DNA of 64,000 bases from Halichoerus grypus (GCF_964656455.1 NC_135724.1:10687414-10751413), one strand, 5' to 3'; shown: positions 47,604 through 60,021, counted from the stretch's first letter. Numbers and translations are program-made. The notes: a model not told the origin generated them from the sequence alone.

Positions 47604-50362
47604 GATTGTATGTTTATATAGGGAGCCACAAAAGAATGTCAGGTAATATAGTTATTATTTCTGTATCATAAACATTTTTTTGCAGAGATGTGAACCCAAG
47701 AATAAGACTTTGTTACTATGAATAAAATATTCCTGAGAGAAAGGGCTATAAGAAGACACATTATAGCAGTTTGATAGTTTATTATGTGTAACTGCTCAGA
47801 ATATTTCATGAATATGTTTCAAATCTCTGTAGATGCATCACGATCAATAAGTGAATTTCAATTTTGAGGAGTAGTCACAAAGGAAAAGTAATTGAAACAT
47901 CTCTGTCAAGAAGTACAGGTCAACCTGTTACATAGGCCAGGGAGATATTTTATTTCTACACCTAATGCTTGGTGGATGTGAGAGCATGAGCAAATTCCAG
48001 TTATCATATGATGCTAACACTAATTGACAGAAGGAATATTCACAACTGAAGTAGCAACCTGAAGGTCAAATTGACTTGTGGGACTCAGATTGCACATACC
48101 TAGAAGAAAACATACCTATGAAAGTCTTCATTATTAAAGGAGAAAGTTACGTATTTCATACCTTACCGCTTAAAATTTTATGATAGTGTGTGTGGTAAGA
48201 GATGGCATGATACTTCCTTTAATATCCAATGAGTAACGCAAGAATGATGATTAAAAATCTCTCTCTCTCACAGAGCTACCTAAAAAGTCAATAGCAATGT
48301 AGAATTCACACAGAAACTTTATTTTTCTAATACAACATGGAATTGGTGTATGGTTTATATTGGAATAAAATATAAATAATCTCATAAATTGTGCATTATA
48401 TAACTCGAATTCAGTAGCTCATGTACCATTTGAGCCAAGATTTTCAATTTGTTAATATGCAGCACTCCTTAAAGCTCAGTGAAACAGATTATATATATAT
48501 TTTTCTGATTATTGGTCATATAGGTAGTTCCTTGTTCTAACTCTAAAATGGAAATATTTATTTTATTTCATCATTGGTGATCATTAATATTTTATTAGAT
48601 TTTTATTAGAAAGTCTAAACTAGTAGAAAATAATTTAGAATTTACATTTAACCATGTAAATATTTTGGCTTTCTCTATCAAATTTATTTTTCATGACATC
48701 ATTAATAAAGACTTACTTTCTCTTATAAAAGTTTTCATTATTTTTGTAACTAAAGAAAACCACAAAATATTTAAAATATATAGAAAACCTTAGAAATGAA
48801 TGTAAAAGACCTTGTGTTGCCATCAACCAAATTAGTAAATATTAATATTTTATGTTTATTTCAACTATTTTTTAAATATATATCACTAGTGGCATAACTA
48901 TAACAATCCCCAAAACCTTTTTCTTTCATTCCTGTCAACAATCCTGGGGAGACTATGTGTCTTTTATTATGTGTAATTATTCTTTCACATTAGATCTGGC
49001 ACTAGAATCATATGACATTTTCCTTTGGGACCCTACACTAATTCCTTAATTTATAATACTTCCTTAATTAATACTATATATAGATACAGCTCTTTATTTC
49101 TCCTTTGTTAAATTAGATTGTTTTGTCGATTGGAGGGAATCACAAATCCTACATTTGTGAAAATTATCTGAACAAATTTTACAAAAAAGCTGCCTTTCCA
49201 TTACAAATGTTCAAAGTGTCTTCTTGAGTAAGTACCATTGTCCTATGTCAAATTTAACAGATTTTTCTCATTGCCCCCTGGTGAATGTTTAGATGAGACA
49301 ACTCTTCTTCCAGCTGTTAATCTAACTCTGATGAAAACTCAAACCAAATTGACAACCTAATAGAAACAGAGATAGATGGTGAAACTCTAGTGATTTCTTC
49401 CCCTGAAAAAGTGACTGATAAAAAAATATAGGCTTCCTTTGGATTTAAAGGAGAAATGATTTGGTGTTTTATTTCCCAGGGGTCAGTATGTTATGGGCTG
49501 GTTTCTTTCCCCTTTGAGAAACTATATTCTATTTATGAATAATATCTTTTGAAACCCTAGCATTCATTTGATATAAGAAATAAAGGCAGCACATTTACAG
49601 AAAGGTTATGAGTGTGTCACAGAAATCTGCTGGCCTATATTCTATCCCTTTAAAATCGGCTCTAGTTGAATGAACATCACTCATGCAAGTAAGAACTTTA
49701 TCCCACACTACAAATGTGCTTAAGAGCTTATTACCAAGCAGAATTCCCAATTCCCAGCTATATTCTGAGCATCAGAAAAGGCAGAGTCTCATCACAGTTA
49801 GTAGCTTCATTTCCTCCAAACTTTTGGAATACTAAACATTGATGATTGTTTTCCTTTCTCCCCGCGGTACATGATATTTCCTTGCCTAGTTAATGTCTTG
49901 TGTATTTCTATTAAACCTGGAAAAATGATTTTCTTAAAACTATCAACACCAGAATATTTTGAGATTACAGTAACATCCTTTAACAAATGCTTACCATCTA
50001 TAATTTAACATTTCTTTCAAAGATCCTTTAACAACAATTGGGGTTAACATGAAAAGTTAATTCCAAAAATCATTGTACATTTTTTCCCAATATGAAATGG
50101 CTTTAATACAATTATTTGGGCTTCCATGATTTTTTATCAACCTACACTAAAGTGTTTTCTGTCAGTGTAGCAAAGTTCTTTATTTCTTGAGAAATACAAG
50201 ATTGTGACATAAATATCAGATCAAGAAAAGATTAAAAAAGAGCTAATCATATTTAAATTAAGAAGTAAGACTCAATACCTAATTGAGATTCAGAAGCAAA
50301 CAACAAATGATATATTTAAGAAATTCATTTCAGGTTGCCACTATCTGAATTGAACTGACCAA
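47604..50362. other. AT-rich unassigned stretch
   Basis: About 2.8 kb with no recognised repeat, gene or RNA. Open frames are below 60 codons. Confidence 0.45.
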
Positions 50363-50556
50363 GGGGCGCCTGGCTGGCTCAAAGTGTTAAGCATCTGCCT
50401 TCAGCTCAGGTCCTGATCTCAGGGATAGAGCCCCATGTCAGACTCTCTGCTCAGTGGGGAGTCTGCTTCTCCCCCCTTCTTTCTCTCCTCCTCTGTGTGC
50501 TCACTCTCTCTCTCAAATAAATAAATAAAATCTTTAAAAAAAAAAAAAAAAAAAAA
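50363..50556 (+). mobile_element. Can-SINE
   Basis: Head GGGGCGCCTGGCTGGC, a small deletion in the CAGGGATAGAGCC region, CT-rich body and a tail ending in about 23 A. Flanked by TGAACTGACC / CAAACTGACC. Confidence 0.95.
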
Positions 50557-50570
50557 GTCAAACTGACCGA

Positions 50571-51199
50571 ACCTCAGCTCCTATAGGAAAGATCTACCTC
50601 TGGGTAGAATAAAGATATAAAGTTAATTCAACAGCAGGGAAGGAAGACTTGGCAGAACAAAAGGGGTGGGAGGAAGTAGTGGGGCAGGTGGTGAGATTAA
50701 CAACCTCACTATTGATTAAAAGAAAGGCTTTCACAAAGCTCTATGCATTTTAAAAATCAATTCCAAACTAACATCTTTCTCCACTGTGCTTTCATGACAC
50801 TTTGAGCATCTATTTTAACACTCTTCACAGCGTATCATGGCTATGTATGGCTTAATATCACATTAATATCTTACTTATTTTTCATTCACAACCAAAGCTT
50901 ATGTAAGGAATAGCCAGATGAGCAACTAGCTAAGGCATCCATTATTAAGGTATAACCAAACAATTTCTGGAATAAATAGAATTATTATCCCAGCTAACTC
51001 ACCTAACCTACATGTCACCCTTCTGGAATAGTGAAATATATATTGGTTCTATTCCTGTGGGGTCTTTGAGGAGCCAACACCATTTCTGTTTTGAATTTTG
51101 CAGCAAACAAACTAATTAAAGGGTGTGGTTATAGGCAGGGCCACCGAAATCTAAATCTATTAGTCACTTGTAATAACAGGTGACTTCTAAGAGGAATCA
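50571..51199. other. unassigned stretch
   Basis: Nothing recognised. Confidence 0.4.
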
Positions 51200-52120
51200 A
51201 CTCTCTTTTCTGTATCCACTGCAAGAATGAAGACCATTCTCAGCAATTGGACCATGTGCATTCCAGAAAATATTGACATCACTCTGAAGGGACACACAGT
51301 TATTGTGAAGGCCTCCAGACAATTTTAACCACATCAATTAGAACTCAGTGACCTTGGAAAGAAAAAGAAGCTTCAGACTGACAAACAATGGGGACATAGG
51401 AAGGAATAGGCTACCGTTCTGATATTTGTCATCATGTCAAGAACATGATCAGGCAATCACACTGGGCTTTCTTTACAAAGTGATATCTGTGTAGGCTCAC
51501 TTTCTCATCAACATTGTTGTTCAGAAGAATGAGTCTCTTGTTCAAATCTGAAATTTTTGGGTGAAAAAGCAGGGTTCTGACGAGACCAGGCCATTGCTTG
51601 TTCAGTTTCTCAAGCCTCAAAAGATGAGTAAATTTTTGAAGGAAACAATGTTGAATGTATATCAAATTCAGGTGCTTTCATTCAGCAGGCCAAAATAGTT
51701 AAAAACAAGGATTATTGGAATATTTTGATAGTATCTGTCTCTGGAAAAGGAACAGTTCAGCAGGCCAATGATTAGAATCTAAGGGATGATGGGCTATGTA
51801 AAAAGCAAGATTCTAGATAATCCTTTTTAAAAAAACATATTATTTATTTATTTATTTATTTTAGAGAGAGTGTGAACATGAGTGGGGGAAGGGGCAGAAG
51901 GGAAGGGAGAGGGAAAGGGAGAGAATCTCAAGCAGACTGTGCTGAACATGAGCCTGACACAGGGCTCGATCTCATGACCCTGAGATCATGACCTGAGCCG
52001 GAACGAAGTCCAACGCCTATTTGACTGAGCCATCCAGGTGCCCCATAATGCTAGATAGTTCTTAAGATCTATTTGTGATATGTAAAGATGTAATAAAGGT
52101 CCCCCATTGAAAAAAAAAAA
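51200..52120 (+). pseudogene. RPL9: processed pseudogene of ribosomal protein L9
   Basis: An intronless copy of RPL9 mRNA (60S subunit protein uL6). It has a pyrimidine-rich 5' end like a TOP leader (CTCTCTTTTCTG, 51200), an ATG at 51227 and a first reading MKTILSN...IPEN.DITLKG as in RPL9. Later blocks such as GTTCTGACGAGACCAGG and GGAACAGTTCAGCAGGCC follow in gene order, then the 3' UTR with an AATAAA signal at 52092-52097 and an A-tail (52111-52121). AGGAATCA at 51192 and 52121 is the target duplication. The frame stops after 33 codons (TAA at 51326-51328), with further shifts later, so no L9 protein can be made. A SINE sits in the 3' UTR copy. Moved by L1 machinery from an mRNA. The 77-codon open frame on the minus strand (51432-51665) is a shadow. 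Confidence 0.95.
51824..52044 (-). mobile_element. Can-SINE nested in the RPL9 pseudogene
   Basis: Reversed: (ATTT)n tail, purine-rich body, GAGCCATCCAGGTGCCCC head. The imperfect duplication ATTCTAGATAA / ATGCTAGATAG belongs to the L9 3' UTR copy, giving the insertion order. Confidence 0.95.
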
Positions 52121-52169
52121 AGGAATCAGTGTTTGTTACAATGCTATATATCAAAATAAGTTATTATTT

Positions 52170-52353
52170 TTTAAATTTTTAAAATATTTTATTTATTTGT
52201 CAGAGAGAGAGCACGAGCAGGGAGAGTGGTCGGCAGAGGGAGAAACAGGCTTCCCGCTGAGCAGGCAGCCCAACATGGGGCTCGATCCCAGGACCCTGGG
52301 ACCATAACCTGAGCTGAAAGCAGACACTTAACCAACTGAGCCACCCAGGTGCC
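52170..52353 (-). mobile_element. Can-SINE
   Basis: Reversed complete copy with GAGCCACCCAGGTGCC head. The perfect 18-bp duplication CAAAATAAGTTATTATTT lies at 52152 and 52354. It inserted just downstream of the pseudogene tail. Confidence 0.96.
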
Positions 52354-53039
52354 CAAAATAAGTTATTATTTAATTTAAAGCATGTATGTGCTTGTTCCTT
52401 CATTTACTTATCAAATATTGTTAAACACTTAATATTCTGGAGACTTCAACAATCTGGACATGTCAAAAAACAAGACAAAGCACATGAAACTAATTGAAAG
52501 CAAACATATGAGGAGCCTATGAAATATTTGACAATTTATTAATTATTTGTACTATCCTGGGGACATACTTTGTCAGAAACAAAGGAAGTTTCTCTGAGAC
52601 AAAGTCTCCTGGCATGTGGGAGGGGCAGCTTAAGGAGATGAACTCCACCCTGGACCCTTGAATACTTCTCTTTTTTTGTTTTTGTTTTTGTTTTAATTTA
52701 ATTTAATTTTATTATGTTAGTCACCATACAATACATCACTAGGTTTTGATGTAGTGATCCATGCTTCATTGTTTTCATATAAAGCCCAGTGCTCCATGCC
52801 CTGGAGCCCTCTTTAATACCCATCACCAGGCTAACGCATCCCCCCACCCCCCTCCCCTCTAAAACCCTGTTTGTTTCTCAGAGTCCATAGTCTCTCATGG
52901 TTCATCTCTCCCTCCGATTCCCCTCCCTTCATTTTTCCCTTCCTTCTCCTAATGTCCTCTGTGGTATTCCTTATGTTCCACAAATAAGTGAAACCATATG
53001 ATAATTGACTTTCTCTGCTTGACTTATTTCACTTAGCAT

Positions 53040-56000
53040 AATCACCTCCAGTCCCATCCATGTTGATGTAAAAGTTGGCTATTCATCCTTTCTGATGGAT
53101 GAGGAATATTCCATTGTATATATGGACCACACCTTCTTTATCCATTCATCTGTTGAAGGGCATCTCGGCTCTTTCCACAGTTTGGCTATTGCAGACATTG
53201 CTGCTATGAACATTGGGGTGCATATGGCCCTTCTTTTCACTACATCTGTATCTTTGGGGTAAATACCCAGTAGTGCAATTGCTGGGTCATAGGGCAGCTC
53301 TATTTTTAATTTTTTGAGGCACCTCCACACAGTTTTCCAAAGTGGCTGTACCAACTTGCATTCCTACCAACAGTGTAAGAGGGTTCCCCTTTCTCCACAA
53401 CCTCTCCAACATTTGTTGTTTCTTGCCTTGTCAATTTTTGCCATTCTAACTGGTGTAAGGTGGTATCTCAATGTGGTTTTGATTTGAATTTCCGTTATGG
53501 CTAATGATGATGAAACTTTTTTTCATGAGTCTGTTAGCCATTTGTATGTCTTCTTTGGAGAAGTGTCTGCTCATGTCTTCTGCCCACTTTTTGACTTGAT
53601 TATTTGTTTTTTGGGTGTTGAGTTTGAGAATTCTTTATAGATCTTGGATATCAGCCCTTTATCTGTAATGTCATTTGCAAATATCTCCTATTCTGTGGGT
53701 TGCCTCTTTGTTTTGTTCACTGTTTCTTTGCCGTGCAGAAGCTTTTTATCTTCATGAAGTCCCAAAAGTTCATTTTTGCTTTTGTTTCACTAGCCTTTGG
53801 AGATGAATCTTGAAAGAAGTTGCTGTGGCCAATGTCAAAGAGGTTACTGCCTATATTCTCCTCTAGGATTTTGATGGATTCCTGTCTCACATTGAGCTCT
53901 TTCACCCATTTTGAGTTTATCTTTGTGTATGGTGTTAGAGAATGGTCAAGTTTCATTCTTCTGCATGTGACTGTCCGATTTTCCCAGCACCGTTTATTGA
54001 AGAGACTGTCTTTTTTTCCATTGCATATTTTTTCCTGCTTCGTCGAAGATTATTTGACCATAGAGTTGAGGGTCTATATCTGGGCTCTCTATTCTGTTCC
54101 ATTGGTCTATATGTCTGTTTTTGTGCCAGTACCATGCTGTCTTGGTGATCACTGTTTTGTAATATAGCTTGAAATTGGGCAACGTGATGCCCCCAGCTTT
54201 GTTTTTCTTTTTCAATATTTCCTTGGTGATTCGGGGTCTTTACTGATTCCATACAAATTTTAGGATTGTTTGTTCCAGCACTTTGAAAAATGTCATTGGA
54301 ATTTTGATCAGGACAGCACTGAAGGTATAGATTGCTCTGGGTAGCATAGACATTTTAACAATGTTTATTCTTCCGATCCATGAGCATGGAATGTTTTTCC
54401 ATCTTTTTCTGTCTTCAATTTCTTTCATGAGTGTTCTGTAGTTGCTAGAGTATAAATCCTTTACCTCTTTGGTTAGGCTTATTCCGAGGTATCTTATGGT
54501 TTTTGGTGCTATTGTAAATGGAATTGTTTCTCTAATTTCTCTTTCTATAATTGCATTGTTAGTGTATAAGAAAGCAACTGATTTCTGTGCATTGATTTTG
54601 TATCCTGCCACATTACTGAATTGTTGTATGAGTTCTAGTAATTTGGGGGTGGAGTCTTTTGGGTTTTCCACATAAAGTATCATGCCATCCGTGAAAAGAG
54701 AGAGTTTGACTTCTTCTTTGCCAATTTGAGTACATTTTATTTCTTTTTGTTGTTGATTGCTGTTGCTAGGACTTCTAGTACTATGTTGAACAATAGTGGC
54801 GAAACTGGGCATCCTTGATGTGTTCCTGATCTTAAGGGAAAGGCTCTCAGCTTTTCCCCATTGAGGATGATATTCGCTGTGGGTTTTTCATAGATAGATT
54901 CTATGAACTTGAGGAATGTTCCCTCTATCCCTATACTCTAAAGAGTTTTAATCAGGAAAGGATGATATATTTTGTCAAATGCTTTTCCTGCATCAATTGA
55001 GAGGACCATATGGTTCTTCTCTCTCCTCTTATTAATGTGTTCTATTACACTGATTGATTTGCTAATGTTGAACCACGCTTGCATCCTGGGGATAAATCCC
55101 ACTTGGTCGTGGTGGACGATCCTTTTAATGTATTGCTGGATCCTATTAGCTAGGATTTTGTTGAGGATTTTGGAATCCATATTCATCAGGGATATCAGTC
55201 TGAAATTCTTTTTGATGGGGTGTTTGCCTGGTTTGGGGATTAAGGTAATGCTGGCTTCATAGAATGAGTCTGAAGCTTTCCTTCTGTTTCTATTTTTTGA
55301 AACAGCTTTAGGAAAATAGGTATTATTTCTTCTTTGAATGTTTAGTAGAATTCCCCAGGGAATCCATCAGGCCCTGGGCTCTTTTGGGAGGTTTTTGATC
55401 ACTGCTTCAATCTCGTTACTGGTTATTGGCCTATTCAGGTTGTCAATTTCTTCCTCTTTCAGTCTTGGGAGTTTATAGGTTTCCAGGAAGGCATCCATTT
55501 CATCCTGGTTGCTCAGTTCATTGGCATATAGTTGTTGATAATAATTTCTTATGATTGTTTCTATTTCCTTGGTGTTAGTCGGTGTTAGTCGGGATCTCTC
55601 CCCTTTCATTCATAATTTTATTAATTTGGGTCCTTTCTCTTTTCTTTTGGTTAAGTCTGGCCAGTGGTTTATCGATCTTATTAATTTTTTCAAAGACCAG
55701 CTTCTAGTTTCGTTGATCTGATCTACTGTGTTTCTGGTTTCTAATTCATTGATCTCTGCACTAATCTTAATTATTTCCCTTCTAATGCGTGGCTTAGTCA
55801 TAGTTTGTTACTTTTTCTCTAGTTCTTTAAGGTGCAGAGTTAGTTGGTGAATCCGAGATTTTTCTATTTTTTTGAGTGAGGCTTGGATGGCTATGTATTT
55901 CCCTTAGGACTGCCTTTGCAGTATCCAATAGGTTTTGGACCTATATGTTTTCATTCTCATTGGTTTCCATGAATTGTTTAAGTTCTTCTTTGATTTCCTG

Positions 56001-56789
56001 GTTGACCCAAACATTCTTGAGCAGAGTGGTCTTTACCTTCCAAGTGTTTGAATTTCTGCCAATTTTTTTCTTGTGATTGAGTTCCAGTTTTAAAACATTA
56101 CAGTCTGAGAATATGTAGGGAATGATCTCAATCTTTTGGTATCGGTTGAGACCTGATTTGTGACCCAGTATGTGGTCTATTCTGGAGAAAGTTTCATGTG
56201 CACTCGAGAAGAATGAGTATTCTGTTGTTTTAGGGTGGAATATTCTGTATATATCTATGAGGTCCATCTGGTCCAGTGTATCATTCAAAGCTCTTGTTTC
56301 TTTGTTGATTTTCTGCTTAGATGATCTGTCCATTGCTGAGAGTGGAGTATTGAGGTCTCCTACAATTAATGTATTATTATCAATATGACTCTTTATTTTG
56401 GTTAACAGTTGGCTTATGTAGATGGCTGCTCCCACGTTGAAGGCATAGATATTTACAATTGTTAGATCTTCTTGTTGGATAGACCCTTTAAGAATGATAT
56501 TGTGTCCTTCTGTGTCTCTAACTACAGTCTTTAGTTTAAAATCGAATTTGTCTGATATAAGAATTGCTACCCCAGCTTTCTTTTGATGTCCGTTGGCATG
56601 GAAGATGGATCTCCATCCCTTCACTTTCAGTCTGGATGTATCTTTAGGTTCAAGATGAGTCTCTTGTAGACAGCATATGGATGGGTCCTGTCTTTTTATC
56701 CAATCTGCAACCCTGTGCCATTTTATGGGAGCATTTAGGCTATTCACATTGAGAGTGATTATTGAAAGATATGAATTAATTGTCATCAT
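53040..56789 (-). pseudogene. L1 ORF2 (endonuclease-reverse transcriptase), broken
   Basis: ORF2p nicks target DNA and reverse-transcribes RNA at the nick. The first open piece, 56789-55941 (282 codons), covers the whole APE-type endonuclease. Residues N14, E43, Y115, D145, N147 and D205 are all present at the same numbers as in human L1, but position 230, normally the catalytic His of the SDH motif, is Cys (SDCNVL). Further pieces: 55801-55610, 55609-55367, 55186-54938 (RT motif [11 protein letters not shown], kept), 54812-54240, and a C-terminal piece 53354-53079. In 54812-54240 the F-x-D-D catalytic site reads FTDG (plus 54684-54695), losing the second Asp. Total length near 1,250 codons, normal for the family. 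Open frames on the plus strand here are shadows. Confidence 0.93.
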
Positions 56790-56867
56790 GTTGCCTGTGA
56801 AGACATTGTTTTTATAGATTGTCCCTGTAAATTTCTGTTGTATATCACTCTTGGGGTCTTTCTCCTT

Positions 56868-57694
56868 TTATAGAACCCCCCTTAATATTTCTTGCAGGGC
56901 CGGCTCAGTGGTCACATCTTCTTTCAGTTTCTGCCAGTCTTGGAAGCTCTGCATCTCTCCATCCATTCTAAATGAGAGCCTTGCTGGATAAAGTATTCTC
57001 GGCTGCATGTTCTTCTCCTTTAGTACCCTGAATATGTCTTGCCCAGCCTTTCTGGTTTGCCAGGTCTCCGTGGATAGGTCTGACGTTATTCTAATGTTCC
57101 TCCCTCTGTACATAAGGAAACTCTTCCCCCTAACTGCCCTTACGATCATTTCCTTGGTTCTAAGATTTGCAAGTTTTACTATTACATGCCAGGGTGTTGG
57201 CCTGTTTTCCTTGATCTTGGGAGGGGTCCTCTCTGCCTCTAGGACACGAATGTTTGTTTCATTCCCCAGATTAGGGAAGTTCTCAGCTACGATTTGCTCA
57301 AATATATCTTCTAGTCCTCTCTCTCTCTCCACCCCCTTAGGAATCCCAATAATTCTGACATTGGAATGTTTCATGGCATCACTAATTTCTCTGATTCTAT
57401 TTTCATGGATTCTCAGTTGTTTTTTCCTGTCCTCCTCTTTTCCCTTTTTATCTATTAATTGGTCTTCTAGGTCACTAATTCGTTCTTCTGCCTCACTTAC
57501 CCTAGCTCTTAGATTATCTAGATCCAATGAGATTGGATCTCATTGATAGCATTTTTAAGTTCTGCCAATTCAGCTTTCATTTCTGCCCTTAGAGACTATA
57601 TATTGCCATTAATTGATTTCTCCATTCTAGCTATTGTCTTCACAATTGCTACCCTGAATTCCATTTCCAACGTCTTGGTTATATCTGAATCCAT
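56868..57694 (-). pseudogene. L1 ORF1 (RNA-binding chaperone), broken
   Basis: ORF1p coats L1 RNA as a coiled-coil trimer. The open piece 57527-56868 (219 codons) holds the end of the coiled coil (heptad-like ARVSEAEERISDLEDQL, residues about 8-45), the RRM domain (NVRIIGIPKG at about 56, ATW-type block near 110-140) and the C-terminal domain ending QEILRGVL. The likely original start is an ATG at 57694, but the part 57694-57528 is out of frame with the rest and contains a stop. It therefore lacks a proper trimer stalk. The 179-codon plus-strand open frame (57007-57546) is antisense to it. Confidence 0.9.
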
Positions 57695-57699
57695 TTGTA

Positions 57700-58500
57700 A
57701 ATCTGTGGCATAAGTCATAGTCTCTTAAGTTTTTCCTATTTTGGGGATTCCTCCTCGTAGTCATTCTGTTGATGGGTGGTTGAGAGAATGTACAGAGTCC
57801 AAATTATTGACCACAACACAAGCAGGATGCACCTGTTTTCTAGGGACCTTAGGGCTGCTGGCTTCTTGTTTTCCCAGCCTGTCTTCTAGGGGAGGGGCCT
57901 GCCGCGCTGTTACTCAGGCAACCCTGTTTGGGCAGAGTTGCCCTGCCCCCTGTGGTGGGGAATGGGCTCAGTGAAAACAAGTTTTTTGGAGCTTTTGTTC
58001 TCTGGCATCTTTCCGTGTCTCTTCGGAGAGTCAGAGCAGAAGAGACCGATTCCAACCCTCTGCCTCAGAGCAGAGAGATCACAGTCTGTTCTTCAGTGAG
58101 CTCTCCAGGCCACACTATGTCTGTTTCTGTCTGTGTTGCTAAAAACTGCAGCGTCCTGGGTTGTGCACTCCTCAGCAGCGCTGGCAGTCCTTGCCTCCAG
58201 GTCGGGGCACATCTCTGCCCTTTGTGCTTCTAAAACCACCAGCTGCCCCCAGTTTGCAAGCATGGCCCCGCTGCTCTGGGTTTCCCTCCAGGGGGCTGCC
58301 CTAAAGTCCTTTCCCCGCCACTACCCTTCTGCGAGTCTGTGCCCTGTCCCCAGTGCAGGAGGCTATCACTCACTGGCGGTGTAGGATCCCGGCGACTGGC
58401 TCCCTCCCCCTTCCATTTATCCTATGATATCTGCCCACGGAATCAGGGCTCCCCACTACATACCTCGAAACCAACTACCTGCAATATTCTGTTTGTGGAG
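57700..58500 (-). promoter_or_regulatory. L1 5' UTR / internal promoter region
   Basis: The most GC- and CpG-rich part of the window, upstream of ORF1 on the element strand. L1 5' UTRs hold the internal promoter and usually an antisense promoter. Here only position and composition support this. Open frames within it (57741-58384) reflect composition only. Confidence 0.6.
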
Positions 58501-58504
58501 ATCC

Positions 58505-58866
58505 AGATCTAGAGTGTATTATGCTAAGCAAAACAAGTCAGAGAAAGACAAATACCATATTATTGCACTCATGTGAATTTAAGAAACAAAACACATGAAT
58601 ATATGGGAAAGGTGGGGAGAAGAGATGGACACAAATGATAAGGACTCTTAACTATAGAGAACAAACTGGGGGTGAAGGAGGAGAGGTGGGTGGGGATGGG
58701 CTAAATGGATGATGGGTATTAAGGAGGGCACTTGGTGTGATGAGCACAGGGTGTTATATGTTCGTGATGAATCACTAAATTCTACTTCTGAAACAAATAT
58801 TATACTACATGTTAACTAACTACAATTTAAGTAACAATTTTAAAAAATAAAAAATAAAATAAAAAC
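58505..58866 (+). mobile_element. L1 3' end (ORF2 end plus 3' UTR), plus strand
   Basis: TAGAGTGTATTATGCTAAGC, then ACAAACTGGGGGTGAAGG and GATGATGGGTATTAAGGAGG are the same blocks as at 8745-9000 but more diverged. An A-rich tail follows at 58838-58866. It lies head to head with the preceding L1. The G-rich block at 58668-58700 is kept. Confidence 0.9.
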
Positions 58867-59171
58867 AGCTAAAGAAAAGGAAGAAGAAATTATTCCAGAG
58901 AATAAGGTCTTTTATATGACTGATAAAATTGAATGAATGCAAAGCACTGCAGCAGCAATGACTTTTCAGCCTTTTGGATAATTAATGTGTATTTAAATAT
59001 AAATCAGTATTTTATTCCTTCATAGAAGTTCTATTTCAGAGAGTAAGAAATGAAATTACATTGCAGACATATCCCAGGCATGTTCTGATTATTATTTGTA
59101 TATGATTTCTGTGATATTAGGAACATATTCAGCTTGGTTTAGACTAATTTTTGTCCAAAATAAATTGATTA
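58867..59171. other. unassigned stretch
   Basis: AT-rich, nothing recognised. Confidence 0.4.
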
Positions 59172-59375
59172 GGGGTGCCTGGGTGGCTCAGTTGGTTAAG
59201 CACCCAACTCTTGATTTTGGTTCAGGTCATGATCTCAGGTTTGTGAGATCCAGCGCTGTATTGGGCTCTGCATTGGGTGTGGAGCCTGCTTGAGATTCTC
59301 TCTTTCCTTCTCCCTCTGCCCCTCCCCTGCACACACAGAATTTCTCTCTCAATAAATACATAAACAAATGATAAA
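59172..59375 (+). mobile_element. Can-SINE
   Basis: Head GGGGTGCCTGGGTGGC, body with ACACACAGAATTTC, and a mixed AAAT tail. The imperfect duplication AAATAAATTGATTA / AAATAAATATTGATGA merges with the tail. Confidence 0.93.
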
Positions 59376-59510
59376 TAAATAAATAAATATTGATGAGATG
59401 TTAGAGGGAAAAACTCATCTTCCTTTTAGGGAATTATTTTTCTTTTAAGTTGGTACCAGTTGGCTTTGAATGAGGAGACTGCACTGAAAAACATATAAGC
59501 AAGAATTTCC

Positions 59511-59715
59511 TCTTTTTTTATTTTAAAGATTTTATTTATTTATCTGACACACAGAGAGAGAGAGCACGCATAAATAGGGGGAGCAGCAGAGGGAAAGGGA
59601 GAAGCAGGCTTTCCACTGAGCAAGGGAGCCTGATGCAGGGCTGGATTCCAGAATCCTGGGCTCATGACCTGAGCTGAAGGCAGACGCTTAACTGACTGAG
59701 CCACCCAGGTGCCCT
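59511..59715 (-). mobile_element. Can-SINE
   Basis: Reversed complete copy with GAGCCACCCAGGTGCCC head. The duplication is GCAAGAATTTCC (59499) / GCAAGAGTTTCC (59716). Confidence 0.96.
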
Positions 59716-60021
59716 GCAAGAGTTTCCTATTAGGCCATATTTAGAAAGAAGAAAAGTAATAGAAGGAGTTTTGAAGACTTCTGAGGATGGATTCCAAGGC
59801 TAATATTGACAGAACCCTCTAAAAGATGTCATATCTCATGCCAATTTGATGCCTGCCAGAATTTCCTGGTAATAAATTTCAAGATGATTATTGGTATATA
59901 GTGTGAAGTAGAAGCAAAGGTTTTTGTTTATTTGTTTGGTTTTATTTTTAAAGAATTATGCCCAATTGATCTACTGTTGATTTATTTCTTTCAAGTTGTT
60001 TTGCTGATTTTACCATAAAGA

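Larger units (their letters stand above)
52671..58504 (-). mobile_element. nearly full-length carnivore L1, reversed
   Basis: About 5.8 kb in the expected order on the minus strand. A GC- and CpG-rich 5' UTR runs from about 58500 to 57700 (internal Pol II promoter in this family). ORF1 remnant, spacer, ORF2 remnant from 56789 to about 53040, a 3' UTR with a C-rich (G-rich on the element strand) block at 52839-52859, and an A-rich tail (T-rich at 52671-52720) follow. No convincing target duplication was found, and the 5' end abuts another L1 piece at 58505. Both ORFs are broken, and catalytic residues of both EN and RT are changed, so it cannot move itself. Its 3' UTR is shorter than that of the copy at 8435. 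Confidence 0.95.

Noticed and set aside
54240..54812. 190-codon minus-strand open frame as a separate gene
   Set aside because: It is the RT part of the same broken L1 ORF2, with the catalytic site changed to FTDG.
57007..57546. 179-codon plus-strand open frame
   Set aside because: Exactly opposite the L1 ORF1 remnant, so a shadow frame.
58505..58866. Twin-primed inversion of the large L1
   Set aside because: Both parts carry their own 3' UTR and A-rich tail, whereas twin priming inverts the 5' part of a single copy.
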